The position numbers and the translations under genes were made by a program. Below, piece after piece: positions 52,001 to 61,100 of a stretch of DNA of 64,000 nucleotides. The stretch lies in assembly GCF_030408675.1 (NCBI RefSeq), contig NZ_CP047200.1, positions 1 through 64,000 on the forward strand, written 5' to 3'. Origin of the DNA: Corynebacterium durum (lineage in GTDB: Bacteria; Actinomycetota; Actinomycetes; Mycobacteriales; Mycobacteriaceae). Positions within the stretch are counted from its first letter, which is position 1; each line of letters opens with the position of its first letter. The notes beneath the pieces were generated by a model that did not search any database, was not told the DNA's origin, and was given only the letters and a program-made list of their open reading frames with translations.

Positions 52001-55000
52001 TGCGCTGGGGGGCGGGGGCGGCAAGTTCCTGCGATATGCCCAGGCTGTCCTGGGAGTCCGGTAGCACAGGCGGATGACCTGCGGGGAGTTTATCGGGGTC
52101 GCTGGAGATGATCAGTGACACATTCGCGTCAGCCAGGATTGCCGCAAGACGGTCGGCCGGGTCATCCGGCCTGAGCACGGTAAACGCCGCCCCGGAGGCC
52201 ATGACACCCAGGATGGTGAGCACTTCGTCGAAGCGGGTGGGTTGGTGGATGGCCACCATGCGACCAGCGGTTATACCGTCGTACGCCGCGCTGATCCGCG
52301 CCGCAAGCCCACGCATGTGCTGCTGCACTTCCGCGCCCGTCAGGGTCACACCCACGGTGGAGAGCATGGGCTCGTCCTGGTGTTCCGTCAGCTGGCGGTC
52401 GATCAGCTCGGGGATGGTCATATCCCGCAGGTCAGGCTGGGTATCGGTCTGCGTATCGACGCCTCGTTCACCCGCCGTTTCCGGTTCGGTGCTGCGGGTT
52501 TCGGTACTGTGGGTCTCAGGACTGAGCGCAATAGCGCCCAGGGTGGTGGAGGTGTCTGACTGTCCTTGCGGGGTGGCGTGGGCCTGCGCGACACCCATGA
52601 TGGTGTGTTGGAGCGCTTCCACGAAGGCGTCCGCGCCACGCTGCTCGAAGTAGTCGCCGGAAAAGAGCACGTCAATGCGGTGCGTGGTGGCGCCATCTAC
52701 CTCGGGAAGCTCCGTGTGCACAATGGTGACCGGGAATTTCGGTAGCGGCGGCACCACGGGCAGGAGTTCACTGCTCCAGTCGGCGGTGGCGGGGACCTGC
52801 GGCGCTCCGACGCGGTGGTCCACAATCACCTGGAATGGCGCGGTGCCGGACAGCTCCTCAATGGGGATGCTGGAATGCTCCGCCACGTCCAAAACTTCGT
52901 GGTGAACCGCTTCAATCAGCTTCCTTGTGTCAAGGTCATGGCTGAAGGACACAGCGGCATCCCCGGCGCGATCAACAGTGACCGGCAGGGTGTTGCCCAG
53001 GTACCCCACGACGTCAAGTAGCTCCGGGTGATGCCGACCAGACACGGGAATACCCACGGCGGAGTCGGCCCCGGCGCGCTCAAGGAACAACAGCACGGCG
53101 GCTTTGACCACGTCACCAGCGGTGGCTTTGAGCGTGGGGTCGGGGCTTGCGGCGGCTATCGCGGGGATGGTGACGGTGCGGTGAATGGCCGGGCCGCGCC
53201 CACCCAAGGCTGTTCCTGCCGCTCCGGCGCTGACGGCGGCCGCCCGGGAGAACGGCAGGGGAGCGGGCGCGCCGGGTGCGGTGTCGCGTTGGCGAAGCGA
53301 CCAAAAGTCCACGTCAGCAGGGTTTGTTGTGCTGGCGATGGCATGAATGCGGTGGAAGCTCGGTCCGTTGTGTGTGTTGAGGGCATCGGCGTTGTCGTAG
53401 GCGCGCGCCAGGTCTGTGAAGAAGGGTTGGAGGCTCCACTCGTCAAAAAACGCATGGTGGAACAGCAGGGCCAGCACGGTTGACGCGGTGTCCTTGTTGT
53501 TGCCTTGTTCAGCAACCTGCACAACGTATGCCTGTAGCGGCTGGTCGCTGGTGGCGGGGAAGGGGGTGCGCACAAGCTCGTCAAGGAATGTGGCGAGGCT
53601 ACCTGGCGTGGTCGTGCGCTGATGTACAGCAATAGGCTGTGCCAGCGCTTCTTCTGGGGATAGCAGCGTTGCATTGATGATTCCGGCGTCGTCAATGCTC
53701 AGCCTGCTGCGCAGCACTGGGTGTGCGGCAACAACTGAGGTCAGGGCTGCGGATAAGCGCTCGGTGTCGATGGTGCCGGTGACGGTGGCGAACAGCGGAA
53801 TGGTGTACAAACCATTCTCGCCGTCTAGTTGCTCGGCAAGAATGACGCGGCGCTGCCCAGCGAGCGCTTCGATGGGGCCATCCTCGGGTTCGGCGTCCTG
53901 CGGCGGTTCAGGTTGTTCAGTTATGTCCGTGGCATCGGCATCACGCAGATTCGCGCATGCCTCAGCCAGTGCCACGAGGGTGGGTTCTTCAATGACGGCG
54001 CGCACGGGAACATGCACCCCGAGTGCGGTGCTGAGCGTGAGTGCCAGTCGGTGCGCAAGGAGCGAATGCCCGCCAAGCGCCCGGAAATCAGCGTCGATGG
54101 ACGGGGTGTTATCAAGCTCCAGCACGTCCTGAACGGCCTGCACAACGGCGTGTTCCTCTGGAGTGTCTGCCACGCGATGCTGGTGGCTGCCGGTATCCTC
54201 TGGCAGTGGTAGGCGCGCGCGGTCAATTTTGCCGGTGGGGGTGCGCGGAAACTCATTTACCACGACGATTGCGTTGGGGCGGGCGGCGCTTGGCAAGGCA
54301 TCGGCCACAGCGGCCTGTATTGCCGCCACGCTATCGTCCTGAGCGTCGGCGAGCACCACATAACCAATGATCGTCGGGGTTTCCGCCGTGGTATCCACCC
54401 GTACCGCCGCTGCTGTCACGCCCGGTGCCGCTGCCAGCGCGGCCTCTATCTCGCCGCGTTCGATACGTAGGCCATGCAGCGACAACTGTTCGTCGGCGCG
54501 GCCAAGGTACATGAGGTCACGCGTATCGACGTCCCGTGCCACCAGGTCACCCGTCCGGTATCGGCGCTGCCCACCCGGCGCGGCCACGAAGGTGAGTGCG
54601 GTCAGCGCTGGGTCGCCAAGGTAGCCGTAGCCCAGGTGCGGTCCAGAGAGATACAGTTCGCCGAGTGCACCATCAGGAGTGGCGGTGAGGGCTGCCCCGA
54701 GAACGTCTCCGCCGACGCTGGGCAGAGTGGTGCCCAAAGGCGGTGTGCCATCGCCGGTGACGTGGTGCGATGTGGCCACGATGGCGGCTTCACTGGGGCC
54801 GTACAGGTTGAACACGTCCGCACCGGCGGCACGCAGCGTGGTCACCAGGGTGTGGGGAAGTGCCTCCCCACCAGCGCAGGCGCGGATTCCCCGCACCGCC
54901 TGCGGATCCTGGTGCACGATTTCCGCCCACAGCGACGGGGTGGCTTCCATGACGGTGGGACGTACTCGGTGCAGCAGCGCGCAGGCTGCGTCAATGTCAA

Positions 55001-56984
55001 TGGAAAAATCGGCGGGTGCCACGTGCACCGTTGCCCCAGCGAGGAGAGGAAGCAGGTTTTCCACAATGGAGATGTCAAAGCCGAGTGTGGAGGCAGCCAG
55101 GTAGGTGTCATCCGCCGTGAGCTGGAGAGTGTCCTGCATGGATCCCAGCACAGCATCCAGGCCGGAACGGGGAATCACAATGCCCTTCGGGGTGCCTGTG
55201 GTCCCGGAGGTGAATACCAGGTAGGCGGGATGCGCCTGCGACCAGTCAGGTACTTGGGGTGCATCGACAGGGCTGGCGAGGACTGTGGCCACGTCGGAAT
55301 CGTCAATGATCAGTGCGGGATTGGCCGCGTCCAGGATCATGCGGGAACGCTCCGCCGGGTGGTTCGGGTCAATCGCCACAAAAGGCGTTCCCGCCCGCAG
55401 CGCCGCAAGCAGGGCGACAGGAATACCGACGCCGCGCGATAGCCGCAACGCCACCACATCACCGGGCTGTGCCCCCTGTGCGGTGATGTGCTTGGCAAGG
55501 GTGGCCGCCGACGCGTTGAGTTGGGCGTACGTGAGGGTGGTGGTCCCATCCTCCACGGCCACGGCATCGGGAGTGGTTGCTGCATGCGATGCCACAGCAC
55601 GTACCACATCCTGTGCAGTGGTGGCTACCTCAGGCAGGTCTGGTACTTCCGTGCCCTGAGCTGGGTGGATGGCCGCATCCCGCCATTCCTCAAGCACACG
55701 CTGTGCTGTTGTCGGGCGCAGGGCCGCGTGTCGGAATTCCAGCGTCAGTTGGGCATCCTGTTCAGATTCCTCCAAGGACAGCACCGCATCAAACGGCGCT
55801 GCACCGGAATGCACAAACACGCCCACTGACGGCTCGCCGTCAATAACAAGGTCGCGGGTTCCCGCACGATGCGTAACCACCACGTCCACAAGCGGCGACC
55901 TGCCCGGAATGTGTGGCAATCCCGCAGCCCGGATCACATCGTCCAGACCAGCGCAACGATCCGCGCTGGCGGCCCGCACGGCGGCAGCAACATCAGAGAG
56001 GGACGACCCTACCGGAATCGGACACGGCACCACGGATACGCGGTCGCCATCCGATTCGGCGGCGTCTCCACCCAGGGCGTCGCGCACATCCGTCGGGGTT
56101 CCCACTACCACCGTGGCATCGTGTGCAGCGCCGGCGCGCCGGGCGATGACGTGTGCCGCGGCGTCGATAAGCACCGATAGGACGGTGGTGTTGTCTGCCT
56201 TGGCACGGTCCTGAACAGCCTGAACCCAGTCCTGGGGTACCGGCAGGGTAATCCTGTCAGCAGTGTTGTCGGCGGTGGTGGTGCGCTCAGCGGCGAAGGG
56301 GTCGGGCTGAGGCGTGGGTTCACCGTCCACGTCGTGGGTTGCGGGGCGCACGGCGGTGAGTCGGCGTTCGGTCGCTGTGGCTACCTGGGCCGTCGTGGCG
56401 TCGCTACGCGGGGGCGTGGGTTGGGCGGACAGCGCACCCGGGGAGGCAATCTCGGCATTGATGTCGCGCAGTAGCAGCACCCACGTGTGCTCATCAGCGG
56501 CAACGTGATGGGTGCTCACAACCAGCATCGTGCCGTCGGGAGTGTGCAGGAAACGTGCGCGAAGTGGGGGTTCGGACGTGGGATCGATGGGGGTGGCGGC
56601 AAGCGCATCCACCTCCGTGGGTTCCGCGGAATCGGAGGAGGGGGTGACCACGGTGTCTGCGGTAAGGACAGTGCGCTGCAGCCCGCCGGTGTCGTCGGCA
56701 GAGACCGTAGTCCTGAGGTCCGGCCGGTGCTGCGCCACAGCAATGATGGCGTCGCGTATCCGAGCCTGAGTTGCGGCATCCTCAGGAATGGGAAACGCCC
56801 AAGTCAGCATGCCTGCCGCCCCGGCGTTTGCAATGAGCCTGCCTAAAATGCGCTGGTCGGTGACAGTGCCGGAATCACCCACCTGAGTATTGGCAGCCTG
56901 ATCCGCCGACTCCTGTTTAAACCCTTCCGCGCGGAGCCGCGCCCGCAGCAGCTCCCGACGACGATCCGATACTGCATCACTCAT
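43011..56984 (-). CDS. NRPS-2, four modules (CAT–CATE–CAT–CAT)
   Basis: 4657 residues. Module 1: C (HHVAADE ~161), A (~595), T (LGGHSLLAHRL ~974). Module 2: C (HHAFFDE ~1178), A (~1676), T (LGGDSILALQL ~2094), E (HHMAVDAASW ~2285, VEDHGRD, GWWTQVF, FNHLG ~2458). Module 3: C (HHIVADGWS ~2690), A (~3106), T (LGGQSL ~3516). Module 4: C (HHSACDGWS ~3721), A (~4199), T (LGGDSITAIRL ~4579). So it adds four residues, the second as D. Hand-read specificity residues: A1 D-I-V-E-C-G-L-I-V; A2 D-V-L-A-F-G-L-V-N; A3 D-V-Q-A-V-A-Q-V-V; A4 D-V-W-E-V-S-L-V-F; none matches a standard code that I know exactly. C1 and C2 have Glu in place of Gly after the catalytic Asp. ATG 56984 overlaps the acyltransferase stop by 8 bp. 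Confidence 0.93.
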   Translation of the reverse strand: MSDAVSDRRRELLRARLRAEGFKQESADQAANTQVGDSGTVTDQRILGRLIANAGAAGMLTWAFPIPEDAATQARIRDAIIAVAQHRPDLRTTVSADDTGGLQRTVLTADTVVTPSSDSAEPTEVDALAATPIDPTSEPPLRARFLHTPDGTMLVVSTHHVAADEHTWVLLLRDINAEIASPGALSAQPTPPRSDATTAQVATATERRLTAVRPATHDVDGEPTPQPDPFAAERTTTADNTADRITLPVPQDWVQAVQDRAKADNTTVLSVLIDAAAHVIARRAGAAHDATVVVGTPTDVRDALGGDAAESDGDRVSVVPCPIPVGSSLSDVAAAVRAASADRCAGLDDVIRAAGLPHIPGRSPLVDVVVTHRAGTRDLVIDGEPSVGVFVHSGAAPFDAVLSLEESEQDAQLTLEFRHAALRPTTAQRVLEEWRDAAIHPAQGTEVPDLPEVATTAQDVVRAVASHAATTPDAVAVEDGTTTLTYAQLNASAATLAKHITAQGAQPGDVVALRLSRGVGIPVALLAALRAGTPFVAIDPNHPAERSRMILDAANPALIIDDSDVATVLASPVDAPQVPDWSQAHPAYLVFTSGTTGTPKGIVIPRSGLDAVLGSMQDTLQLTADDTYLAASTLGFDISIVENLLPLLAGATVHVAPADFSIDIDAACALLHRVRPTVMEATPSLWAEIVHQDPQAVRGIRACAGGEALPHTLVTTLRAAGADVFNLYGPSEAAIVATSHHVTGDGTPPLGTTLPSVGGDVLGAALTATPDGALGELYLSGPHLGYGYLGDPALTALTFVAAPGGQRRYRTGDLVARDVDTRDLMYLGRADEQLSLHGLRIERGEIEAALAAAPGVTAAAVRVDTTAETPTIIGYVVLADAQDDSVAAIQAAVADALPSAARPNAIVVVNEFPRTPTGKIDRARLPLPEDTGSHQHRVADTPEEHAVVQAVQDVLELDNTPSIDADFRALGGHSLLAHRLALTLSTALGVHVPVRAVIEEPTLVALAEACANLRDADATDITEQPEPPQDAEPEDGPIEALAGQRRVILAEQLDGENGLYTIPLFATVTGTIDTERLSAALTSVVAAHPVLRSRLSIDDAGIINATLLSPEEALAQPIAVHQRTTTPGSLATFLDELVRTPFPATSDQPLQAYVVQVAEQGNNKDTASTVLALLFHHAFFDEWSLQPFFTDLARAYDNADALNTHNGPSFHRIHAIASTTNPADVDFWSLRQRDTAPGAPAPLPFSRAAAVSAGAAGTALGGRGPAIHRTVTIPAIAAASPDPTLKATAGDVVKAAVLLFLERAGADSAVGIPVSGRHHPELLDVVGYLGNTLPVTVDRAGDAAVSFSHDLDTRKLIEAVHHEVLDVAEHSSIPIEELSGTAPFQVIVDHRVGAPQVPATADWSSELLPVVPPLPKFPVTIVHTELPEVDGATTHRIDVLFSGDYFEQRGADAFVEALQHTIMGVAQAHATPQGQSDTSTTLGAIALSPETHSTETRSTEPETAGERGVDTQTDTQPDLRDMTIPELIDRQLTEHQDEPMLSTVGVTLTGAEVQQHMRGLAARISAAYDGITAGRMVAIHQPTRFDEVLTILGVMASGAAFTVLRPDDPADRLAAILADANVSLIISSDPDKLPAGHPPVLPDSQDSLGISQELAAPAPQRNPNYPAYMVFTSGTTGRPKGVLVDQRAMSGLNGLIFDLLSATSSTDPNNAAFRPRLVSIAPMSFDVGLLEVIATFCTGGHLYVAHDMERVGPPLAEAVRRHRATHFASTPTVLGFLGDPSSISEDVQVFSGAEPLPADLAERWCARHRLINLYGPTEVTVNAIHGFITPDPTSSAIPIGVADPHVTAVVLDSALQPTPIGMVGELWLAGDKLAVGYPAMPGTTASVFVAAPDHLGLPPGSRMYRTGDLAVLRPDGQFLCLGRVDDQMKIRGLRIEPAEIETALRADSRVDGARVVHVPGSRIGSDRDILAAAVVPTEGTLSAASLADIRHQLASQLPRHLVPQRIVQVPGLPVTPNGKADRATTLLMVLDALSKAPDEVETSSTEQASHAEPAAEPAAPVSPQFQALAEEVAILLDTDPRSIREDDDFLELGGDSILALQLIAKLKDRGWVTAARDIFDARTLGDLASALTPADGTSGTDDAEAEPVAPIEPPSDLGTFAPIRVAAEHLADAPDSVFAQSMLLTMLEPVSGHGSALVDALVARHPAFRTRVTDTGECETLAEGQSYFDTETTTLTGDTATEDLAQLRHRLAENLDVRAGVLLAGAEVSTDSGPMLLLVAHHMAVDAASWMQIIGDMRQMVIATMSGRELPEPEGTSPRAGSLMVRGADAPPQPELRARIAAGEVSPDDVAATAAVDTFTVAGDTADELIERHGHGGTLRDALMSALAQAVRATDPWGPHLVTLDVEDHGRDDVIDPRSVGWWTQVFTVVDDGDSLRELPPAQRGVAAGERSDILFNHLGGMFTTGEDSSPVGFVPSPVPELPALDTVVGDDVPLRNPLSVTSVVTAEQAIQVMFIRGTRLVSEETARQLREEFLAALERQVGAQGGDARGVDTRAQTYTLPVTPTQEGMFYLEEQGDPGVAAYLTRMTFTLDGALDSERVLQAWSRLADRHPILRAYFTRNADGSVVATVDPALELDARYDETFTEVDMLRPFDVTAGPLTRLRMKQVDTAHADAPQRHIVDVVFHHIVADGWSAPLLIRDFFTLMDPDQDLVVVDPLPSLLAVRQSTSPLSAWRKPLRAAQPTMLAAGGRDQGTRTELRLTFDATTSEALTTTAQREHVTVAALIHGAWARVLSELTGQTRVTFGSVVSGRPLDAPGAQEAVGLYATTIPVAVTADSPLYAARSASQLLLLGAENPPSLADAQRLVEHGDASGADAPGDLFDSLMVVENYPLDQAALLAPLDGVTVSDLSFQDGTHYPVMVVAHSADRQVSLRIAVADGVELVGGATTDDLLAHLERHLRSIAGLPLLADQVAGLPMVSATQRLSAADTDDIINTYAWALRDRGVGPGDTVAVALPRGVEQVCATLAVWLVGAATMPIEVNSTGIMTARAAAIVGRANPTVVVDSALLAELAATDSASRRFTPADRTRRLTRDDAAYIIHTSGTTGVPKGVVVPWQVMEDLIHWQTATGIIPSGATLAHYAPDQFDVSMQELLTAVAGRHALVVVAEEQRQDMSALARFLDSQGVDVLFATNVVLNALAREYARSGKPSVSVLVQAGEALQPGADLRAWCSSPDGPALYNQYGPTETHVVLATGNLSADSAALAAPSLGTPLPHVQALVLDEQLQPVPDGEPGELYIAGALADGYLDDPELTAERFPAGIGAVPRCHRTGDVVVKNPDGSFEYRGRADDQMKVRGVRIAPAEVVAIAQAVAGVAEAAACEVDGVLCLAVVAGADAPDAVIADDVREQYAQLVGGGDPAGNNALVPERVLVVPELPVTANGKTDIRMLHSWFRDGAPSGQEASTTATPGVAAGVVSVGASTSVDLVASIMADVLAEQNSEPTRVHPDDDFLALGGQSLSGTRLSGRLSSALGTPVSLRTILEHRTPRAIAEAVAAGDTDTGFTPEEFAEHYTQHTPTPGVPAPATPAQRRFWALAKVNPGDITYHLPLMVRLTPEGQGDADSLDARTMAGHVQRGVERLVRRHESLRTLLSGDVDGPQQVVLPADEAAHRLTITVLADEAELLRHRATPFRLDQDVPIRAAVCPDGDSVLLSLVIHHSACDGWSLPLLMADLEAAWTHAEEAADTTVVEPAPSPTGIIATWQDAWESSGQEARDREYWQEQLADVPCPLPLPLDRPRNPEGATKGMLASYALSDAEVQAVYEAARTLDATPFMVVHAAVAAVLSRLGCGEDIALATPVSGRHGGMDEAAVGCFVNLLVLRTSLAGNPDFRELVDRIRTTNLQAAEHGGMPFDVLVRELAAGGSKAHHPLATVGIGLQNLPSAFPAPAGVTATILPDNPEVSRFDMNVDVFLGSDDPSADLPAQLAIEFDSALFDEATVARIARRIKRVLLTAAATPDIKLHDLPVLLDDERAHLRTTHGTAAQPTESIRQLVRGVPTVGSVLATDGSWLSAEQLEQRVTAVARLLVAHGVKPGDVVSILCQRTVGQLVAQLAVLRTGAAYAPILPDTPAERLAAQFAQCGVRVALCSNTAGLEVPDSVTLVSIGDDAASTIGEAPEVDLPAAESIPADAPAYVLFTSGSTGTPKGVLVSRANLEALLAATNDSVPLTDTDVLLALSPFCFDVTGWEYLAPMAAGARLIIANDLQYRDPRAIVTLMAEHGVTCCEATPGLWSLIAEAAADELRGVRAVISGEDLPQTVATAVADAGAQVWNLYGPTEATVFATAGEQNAGPVDIGLPLPGVEIRVLDDYLVPVADGALGDLYLVGSQIAFGYVGRADLTAASFVADPQGTGRVMYRTGDQVRRHADGRLTYWGRRDQQIQLRGHRVEIGEVVSALLSLPEVAKAAAKVLERGTAKTLVGYVVLEDNSEGTAPDESTLLLALRRILPDYSVPAQLVFLPDMPLTDNGKVNVAALPDPEPEEWQEPETETEKLLAGIVAELLGSDELPGRNQGFISLGGDSITAIRLAARAAEQGLPITIQDVLVAPTIHELGAIADSRPRQSDTTAETAPEDHAMGDLSGLSGDDLSRVLGAFGDDSE

Positions 56985-58161
56985 ATTGTGCCCTCGCTGA
57001 TATAACTGCTGATAAAACTGTTGGTGCCGAGCTCAGCAACGCGGCGCATTTATGCGGAAACGCCAACTGTGCGACCTCGCCACCCATGGTGTGTTTCGCC
57101 GCTCCCCGTGCGGCATTGTTCAAAAGGTTTGGTTCCCCCAGCGCGTGGGAAAACAGCGTTTTATCCCCCAGCAGCGCCGCCACCCCAAATAGTGTCACGA
57201 GGTCACGGCCCATGCCTTTGCCCACCCGCGATGTATCGGCAACGCCGATGTGGATCCCCACCGTACGCGGGTCGGTGGGTCGCGACGCCCCGATGCTCAT
57301 GTGCGCGGGGCGGTACACCTCAATGTAACCAATGGGGGCACCTTCCGCGCTCAAAATATAGGGCTGGGTGAACGGCTGGCTGTTCAGCAGGTCCAGCTCC
57401 TCCTCCCAGCGTTCCACGGACCACGGCTGCCGGAACGTGTACAGCAACTCTGACTGCATCCACTCCGCGATGCGCTCCGCATCGGCTGGGCCGTGGGCTT
57501 CACGAAGCTCACAGCCCTCAAACTCCACAGCACCCGCCATCTTCCCTGGAAGATCAAGCCCATCCAGAGAAAGCTCCGGCATGTCATCCTTCGGGCCACC
57601 AAAACCGGCAGCGGCCAGCCACGTTGTACCCGTCGGGCCGCTGTGATTCAGCGTGTCCCGGCCCCGCAATGTGGGGAAAAAGAAGGAATCAGCCTCCAGC
57701 CACGCGCCCGGCGTGTGGCCCTCCACTGAGCCATCGGCGGGCTCAGCAGGGGTGCTTGCTGCGGGAGTATTGTCAGAAGCGCTTTCGGTGCTGCTCAACA
57801 CATCAACAAGCGCCTCATGAGCGTGCCCAACGGCCTCCAGATCCGGGTTATCAGGGGTGTCTCGGCCAGCCCTGAATGCCGCGACACGCTGCAATAACGC
57901 CAACAATTCCGCCGGATCAGACACCGGCACCTGCCGACCCGACTCGTCAGCAGGGTCCACCAGGCTTACCTCATCCACTGTGGGCAGCCCCACCTGCGGC
58001 ACTGACCACTGGAAAGACAACGCCGCAGCATCTCGCTGGTCAGCGGCCACAAACAACGGTGGGGTCACCACACGTGTCGACGTCCCCCGCTCCACCGGCG
58101 GCAGCACATGCGTCTCTGCCGCCCACAAACGCACAATATTCGCATTATCCTCAGCAGACAT
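56977..58161 (-). CDS. IucB/MbtK-like N-acyltransferase
   Basis: 394 residues. The C-terminal GNAT domain (~215–394) contains QPYILSAEGAPIGYIEVYRPA and TVGIHIGVADTSRVGKGMGRDLV, the pattern of siderophore acyltransferases that acylate N-hydroxylysine or N-hydroxyornithine to hydroxamates. The N-terminal ~200 residues form a divergent extension with a disordered Ser/Ala/Thr stretch. Location between two NRPS genes supports a tailoring role on a hydroxamate residue; the acyl donor (acetyl, formyl or fatty acyl) is not readable. The start abuts the NRPS-1 stop. Confidence 0.85.
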   Translation of the reverse strand: MSAEDNANIVRLWAAETHVLPPVERGTSTRVVTPPLFVAADQRDAAALSFQWSVPQVGLPTVDEVSLVDPADESGRQVPVSDPAELLALLQRVAAFRAGRDTPDNPDLEAVGHAHEALVDVLSSTESASDNTPAASTPAEPADGSVEGHTPGAWLEADSFFFPTLRGRDTLNHSGPTGTTWLAAAGFGGPKDDMPELSLDGLDLPGKMAGAVEFEGCELREAHGPADAERIAEWMQSELLYTFRQPWSVERWEEELDLLNSQPFTQPYILSAEGAPIGYIEVYRPAHMSIGASRPTDPRTVGIHIGVADTSRVGKGMGRDLVTLFGVAALLGDKTLFSHALGEPNLLNNAARGAAKHTMGGEVAQLAFPHKCAALLSSAPTVLSAVISARAQYE

Positions 58162-61100
58162 TCACAGACCTTCGTTGTCGAGCTCATACACAATCGCCGC
58201 AGTCCGGTCAAACAACCCCGGCTCGGCCTCTACCTCGCGTAACGACGCCGCGACACTCCGCGGTGTCCTTGACTCGAACAACAACACCGCCGGGAGGCTC
58301 GGATCGTCCAGCACATCACGCAGCACAGAGGCGGCCTTGGTGGTCAGAACCGAATCCCCGCCCACCTGAATGAAATCATCATCCAGGCCAATGACAGACT
58401 CGGGAACGCCAATGACCTCGGCAAACACGCCTGCCACCAGGTGCTCCAACGTGCCAGGGGTGGGTGGCTCCGACGCAGACTGCTGCACCGTGTCGCGCCG
58501 GGCAGTGTCGATGAGCTGGGCGCAGTACTCCCGGTCTGACTTGCCGTTCTTGTTCACCGGAATGGCCTCTACGATCACCATGAGGTCGGGAATCATGTAG
58601 GGCGGTAGCGTCTCGCCGAGGAACGCTCGTACCTGCTCTTCCAGGTCCGGCGCAGGGTTGCTGCCAGCGGCGATGACGGCACCCAAATGGGCGGAACCAT
58701 CCCGCGGACCACCAGCGGGGCGCGACACCACAGCCACGCAGCTGTGCACACCCGGGGCCTGGCGGAGCGCCGCCTCAACCTCGCCAATTTCGATGCGGTA
58801 GCCCCGGATTTTCACCTGGTCATCTCGGCGGCCCAGGAATTCAATGCATCCGCCGGGAAGGTAGCGCGCAAGATCGTTGGTGCGGTACCAGCGTGCCCCA
58901 TCAATGGTGGGGAATTTACGGTCCGTCATTTCGGCATCGTGGCGGTAACCACGGGCAATGCCAGGTCCAGACACCAGGTATTCACCGGGCGCGAAGTCAG
59001 GTCTGATGCGTCCTGCATCATCAACGATGCGGGCATGCATGTTGGGCAGTGGGCTGCCAAAGGGTACCGATCCCCATATCGGATCGATGGCTTCTGGGTC
59101 CGTAACCTCGAAGAAGGTCGAGTGGATGGCGGTTTCGGTGGCGCCACCGAGTCCGGCGAAGCGGCAGTGTGGTGCGCGTTCCCTTAGGCGTCCGGGCAGG
59201 TCGAGAGTGACCCAGTCCCCGCCGAGGAGACACCAGCGCAGCTTGTCAAGCTGGGTTGTTGATGTTGAAGACAACAACATGTCAAGCAGCGGTGGGACGC
59301 AATACAGCTGGGTCACATGGTGCCGCGTCATTAAACCAATCCATGCTTCCGCGTCGCGGCGTTCCTGCTCGGTGAGTGTCACTACGGCTCCGCCGACGTT
59401 CAACGGACCGAACATGTCATGCACGGACAGGTCGAATTCCAGGGACGATAGGCCCAACGTGCGGTCGTCGGCAGTAAGGCCGACAATCTCGTTCACAGCG
59501 TTGATGGTGTTCATGACGGCACGATGCGTCAGCTCTACACCCTTGGGCTCCCCGGTGGAACCGGACGTGAACAGCACATACACCACATCGTCGGGGGATT
59601 GGGTGGTCGCCTGCGCCGCAGCATCCTCGGGGAGGTCGGTAGTCAGGGCGTCGTCAAGCAGAACACCGGTGATCCCCTCATCCGGGTCGGACAGCGCGTT
59701 CGTATCGTGCAGCACCACAGTAGCGTCGGCGCGCTCAAGGATGCGGCTCCGGCGCGTGGCGGGTTGGTCCGCACCCAGCGGCACCCACGCCGCACCCGCC
59801 GCCAACACGCCCAGCAGCGCGGTGAGTTGGTGTGGGCCTTTAGCGATGCGAACACCCACAATATCCCCAGGTGCTACGCCGTGTTTGCGTAACGACGTCG
59901 CGACGCGCAACGCATCATCCCGCAGCTCAGCGTAGGTACGCACACCGTGCTCACCCCACAACACGGCCGGTCGGTCAGGATGTGTGTCAGCAAGGTCGAA
60001 GAAACGTCGGTGTAGCAGGGCGTCCTCAGGGAGTGGGGCTGTGGTTTCCGTATCGCGCCGAGCCTGATTCTGCTCTTCCGGAACGGCACTGGGGAACGGT
60101 GCTGATGCCCATTCCGCGTCCTGCACCAGCAGATCAACATTGGCGCGGTACGACTCAAACATGGCATCTACCATGCCCGGAAGGAACATTCCTTCGCGAA
60201 CATCCCAGTTGGCCAGGAAACCACCATCCAGTTCCGTGACCTGCGCATCAAGGAGAACCTGGGGGCCTTCCGAAAGGATCCACACTGGATCGCCAAACAC
60301 CGAGCGCACCCGAGCAGAGAACAATTCCCCCAAACCCACCGCCGAGGTGTACACAATCGGGGCGATCACCTGACTGCCGCGACTACGGCTCATATCGCGC
60401 AAAATATCAAGCGCTGACCAGTCCGAATGCCGCATGCTGCCGTGCATACTTTCCGAGACGGCACGGATACGATCCAGCACCGTCTGCTCCTGGGAGACAT
60501 CGACGGTCACCAGCACTGAGGAACTGAAATCTCCGACCACACGGTCAATATCGGGGAGGATCTGCTGCCGGTGGAACAGCGGCACGTTCAACAGGAAACG
60601 CGATTCGGTGGTGAAAGAACCAATGGCCTCTGCAAAAGCAGTCGCCAGGCAGGCCGCGGGAGTCACACCGTTATCCTGCGCATGGTGCTCAAGCGCGGCG
60701 CGCTGCCGCTCATCCAGGAACAAATGCCGACGCTGCGGGCGCACTGAATGTGCGGGCACACCGGTATAGGTGGGGAGTTTAGGAGGATCCGGCAGAGTTG
60801 CCAATTGCTCCGCCCACCACTGTTGATCTCGTTCTCGGTTCCTCAGGGACGTGACCTCCGGGGCATCAAGATACTCGCGGAAACTGCTGCTAATGGGGGC
60901 AAGCTCTTCGCCAGTGAGCACGGCGGCGAGGTCATCCAGGACGATGCGGTAGCTCATGGCGTCGCCAGCCAGCATGTCAAAATCCACGTGCAGGCGTGCA
61001 CGCCCACCGGGGAGGCGGGTGAGGCGAACATCAATCATCCGGCCCAGGTCAGCTGCCGCACGCTGGCCGCTCATCTCTGAGCGAATATCCTCCAGTGTCG

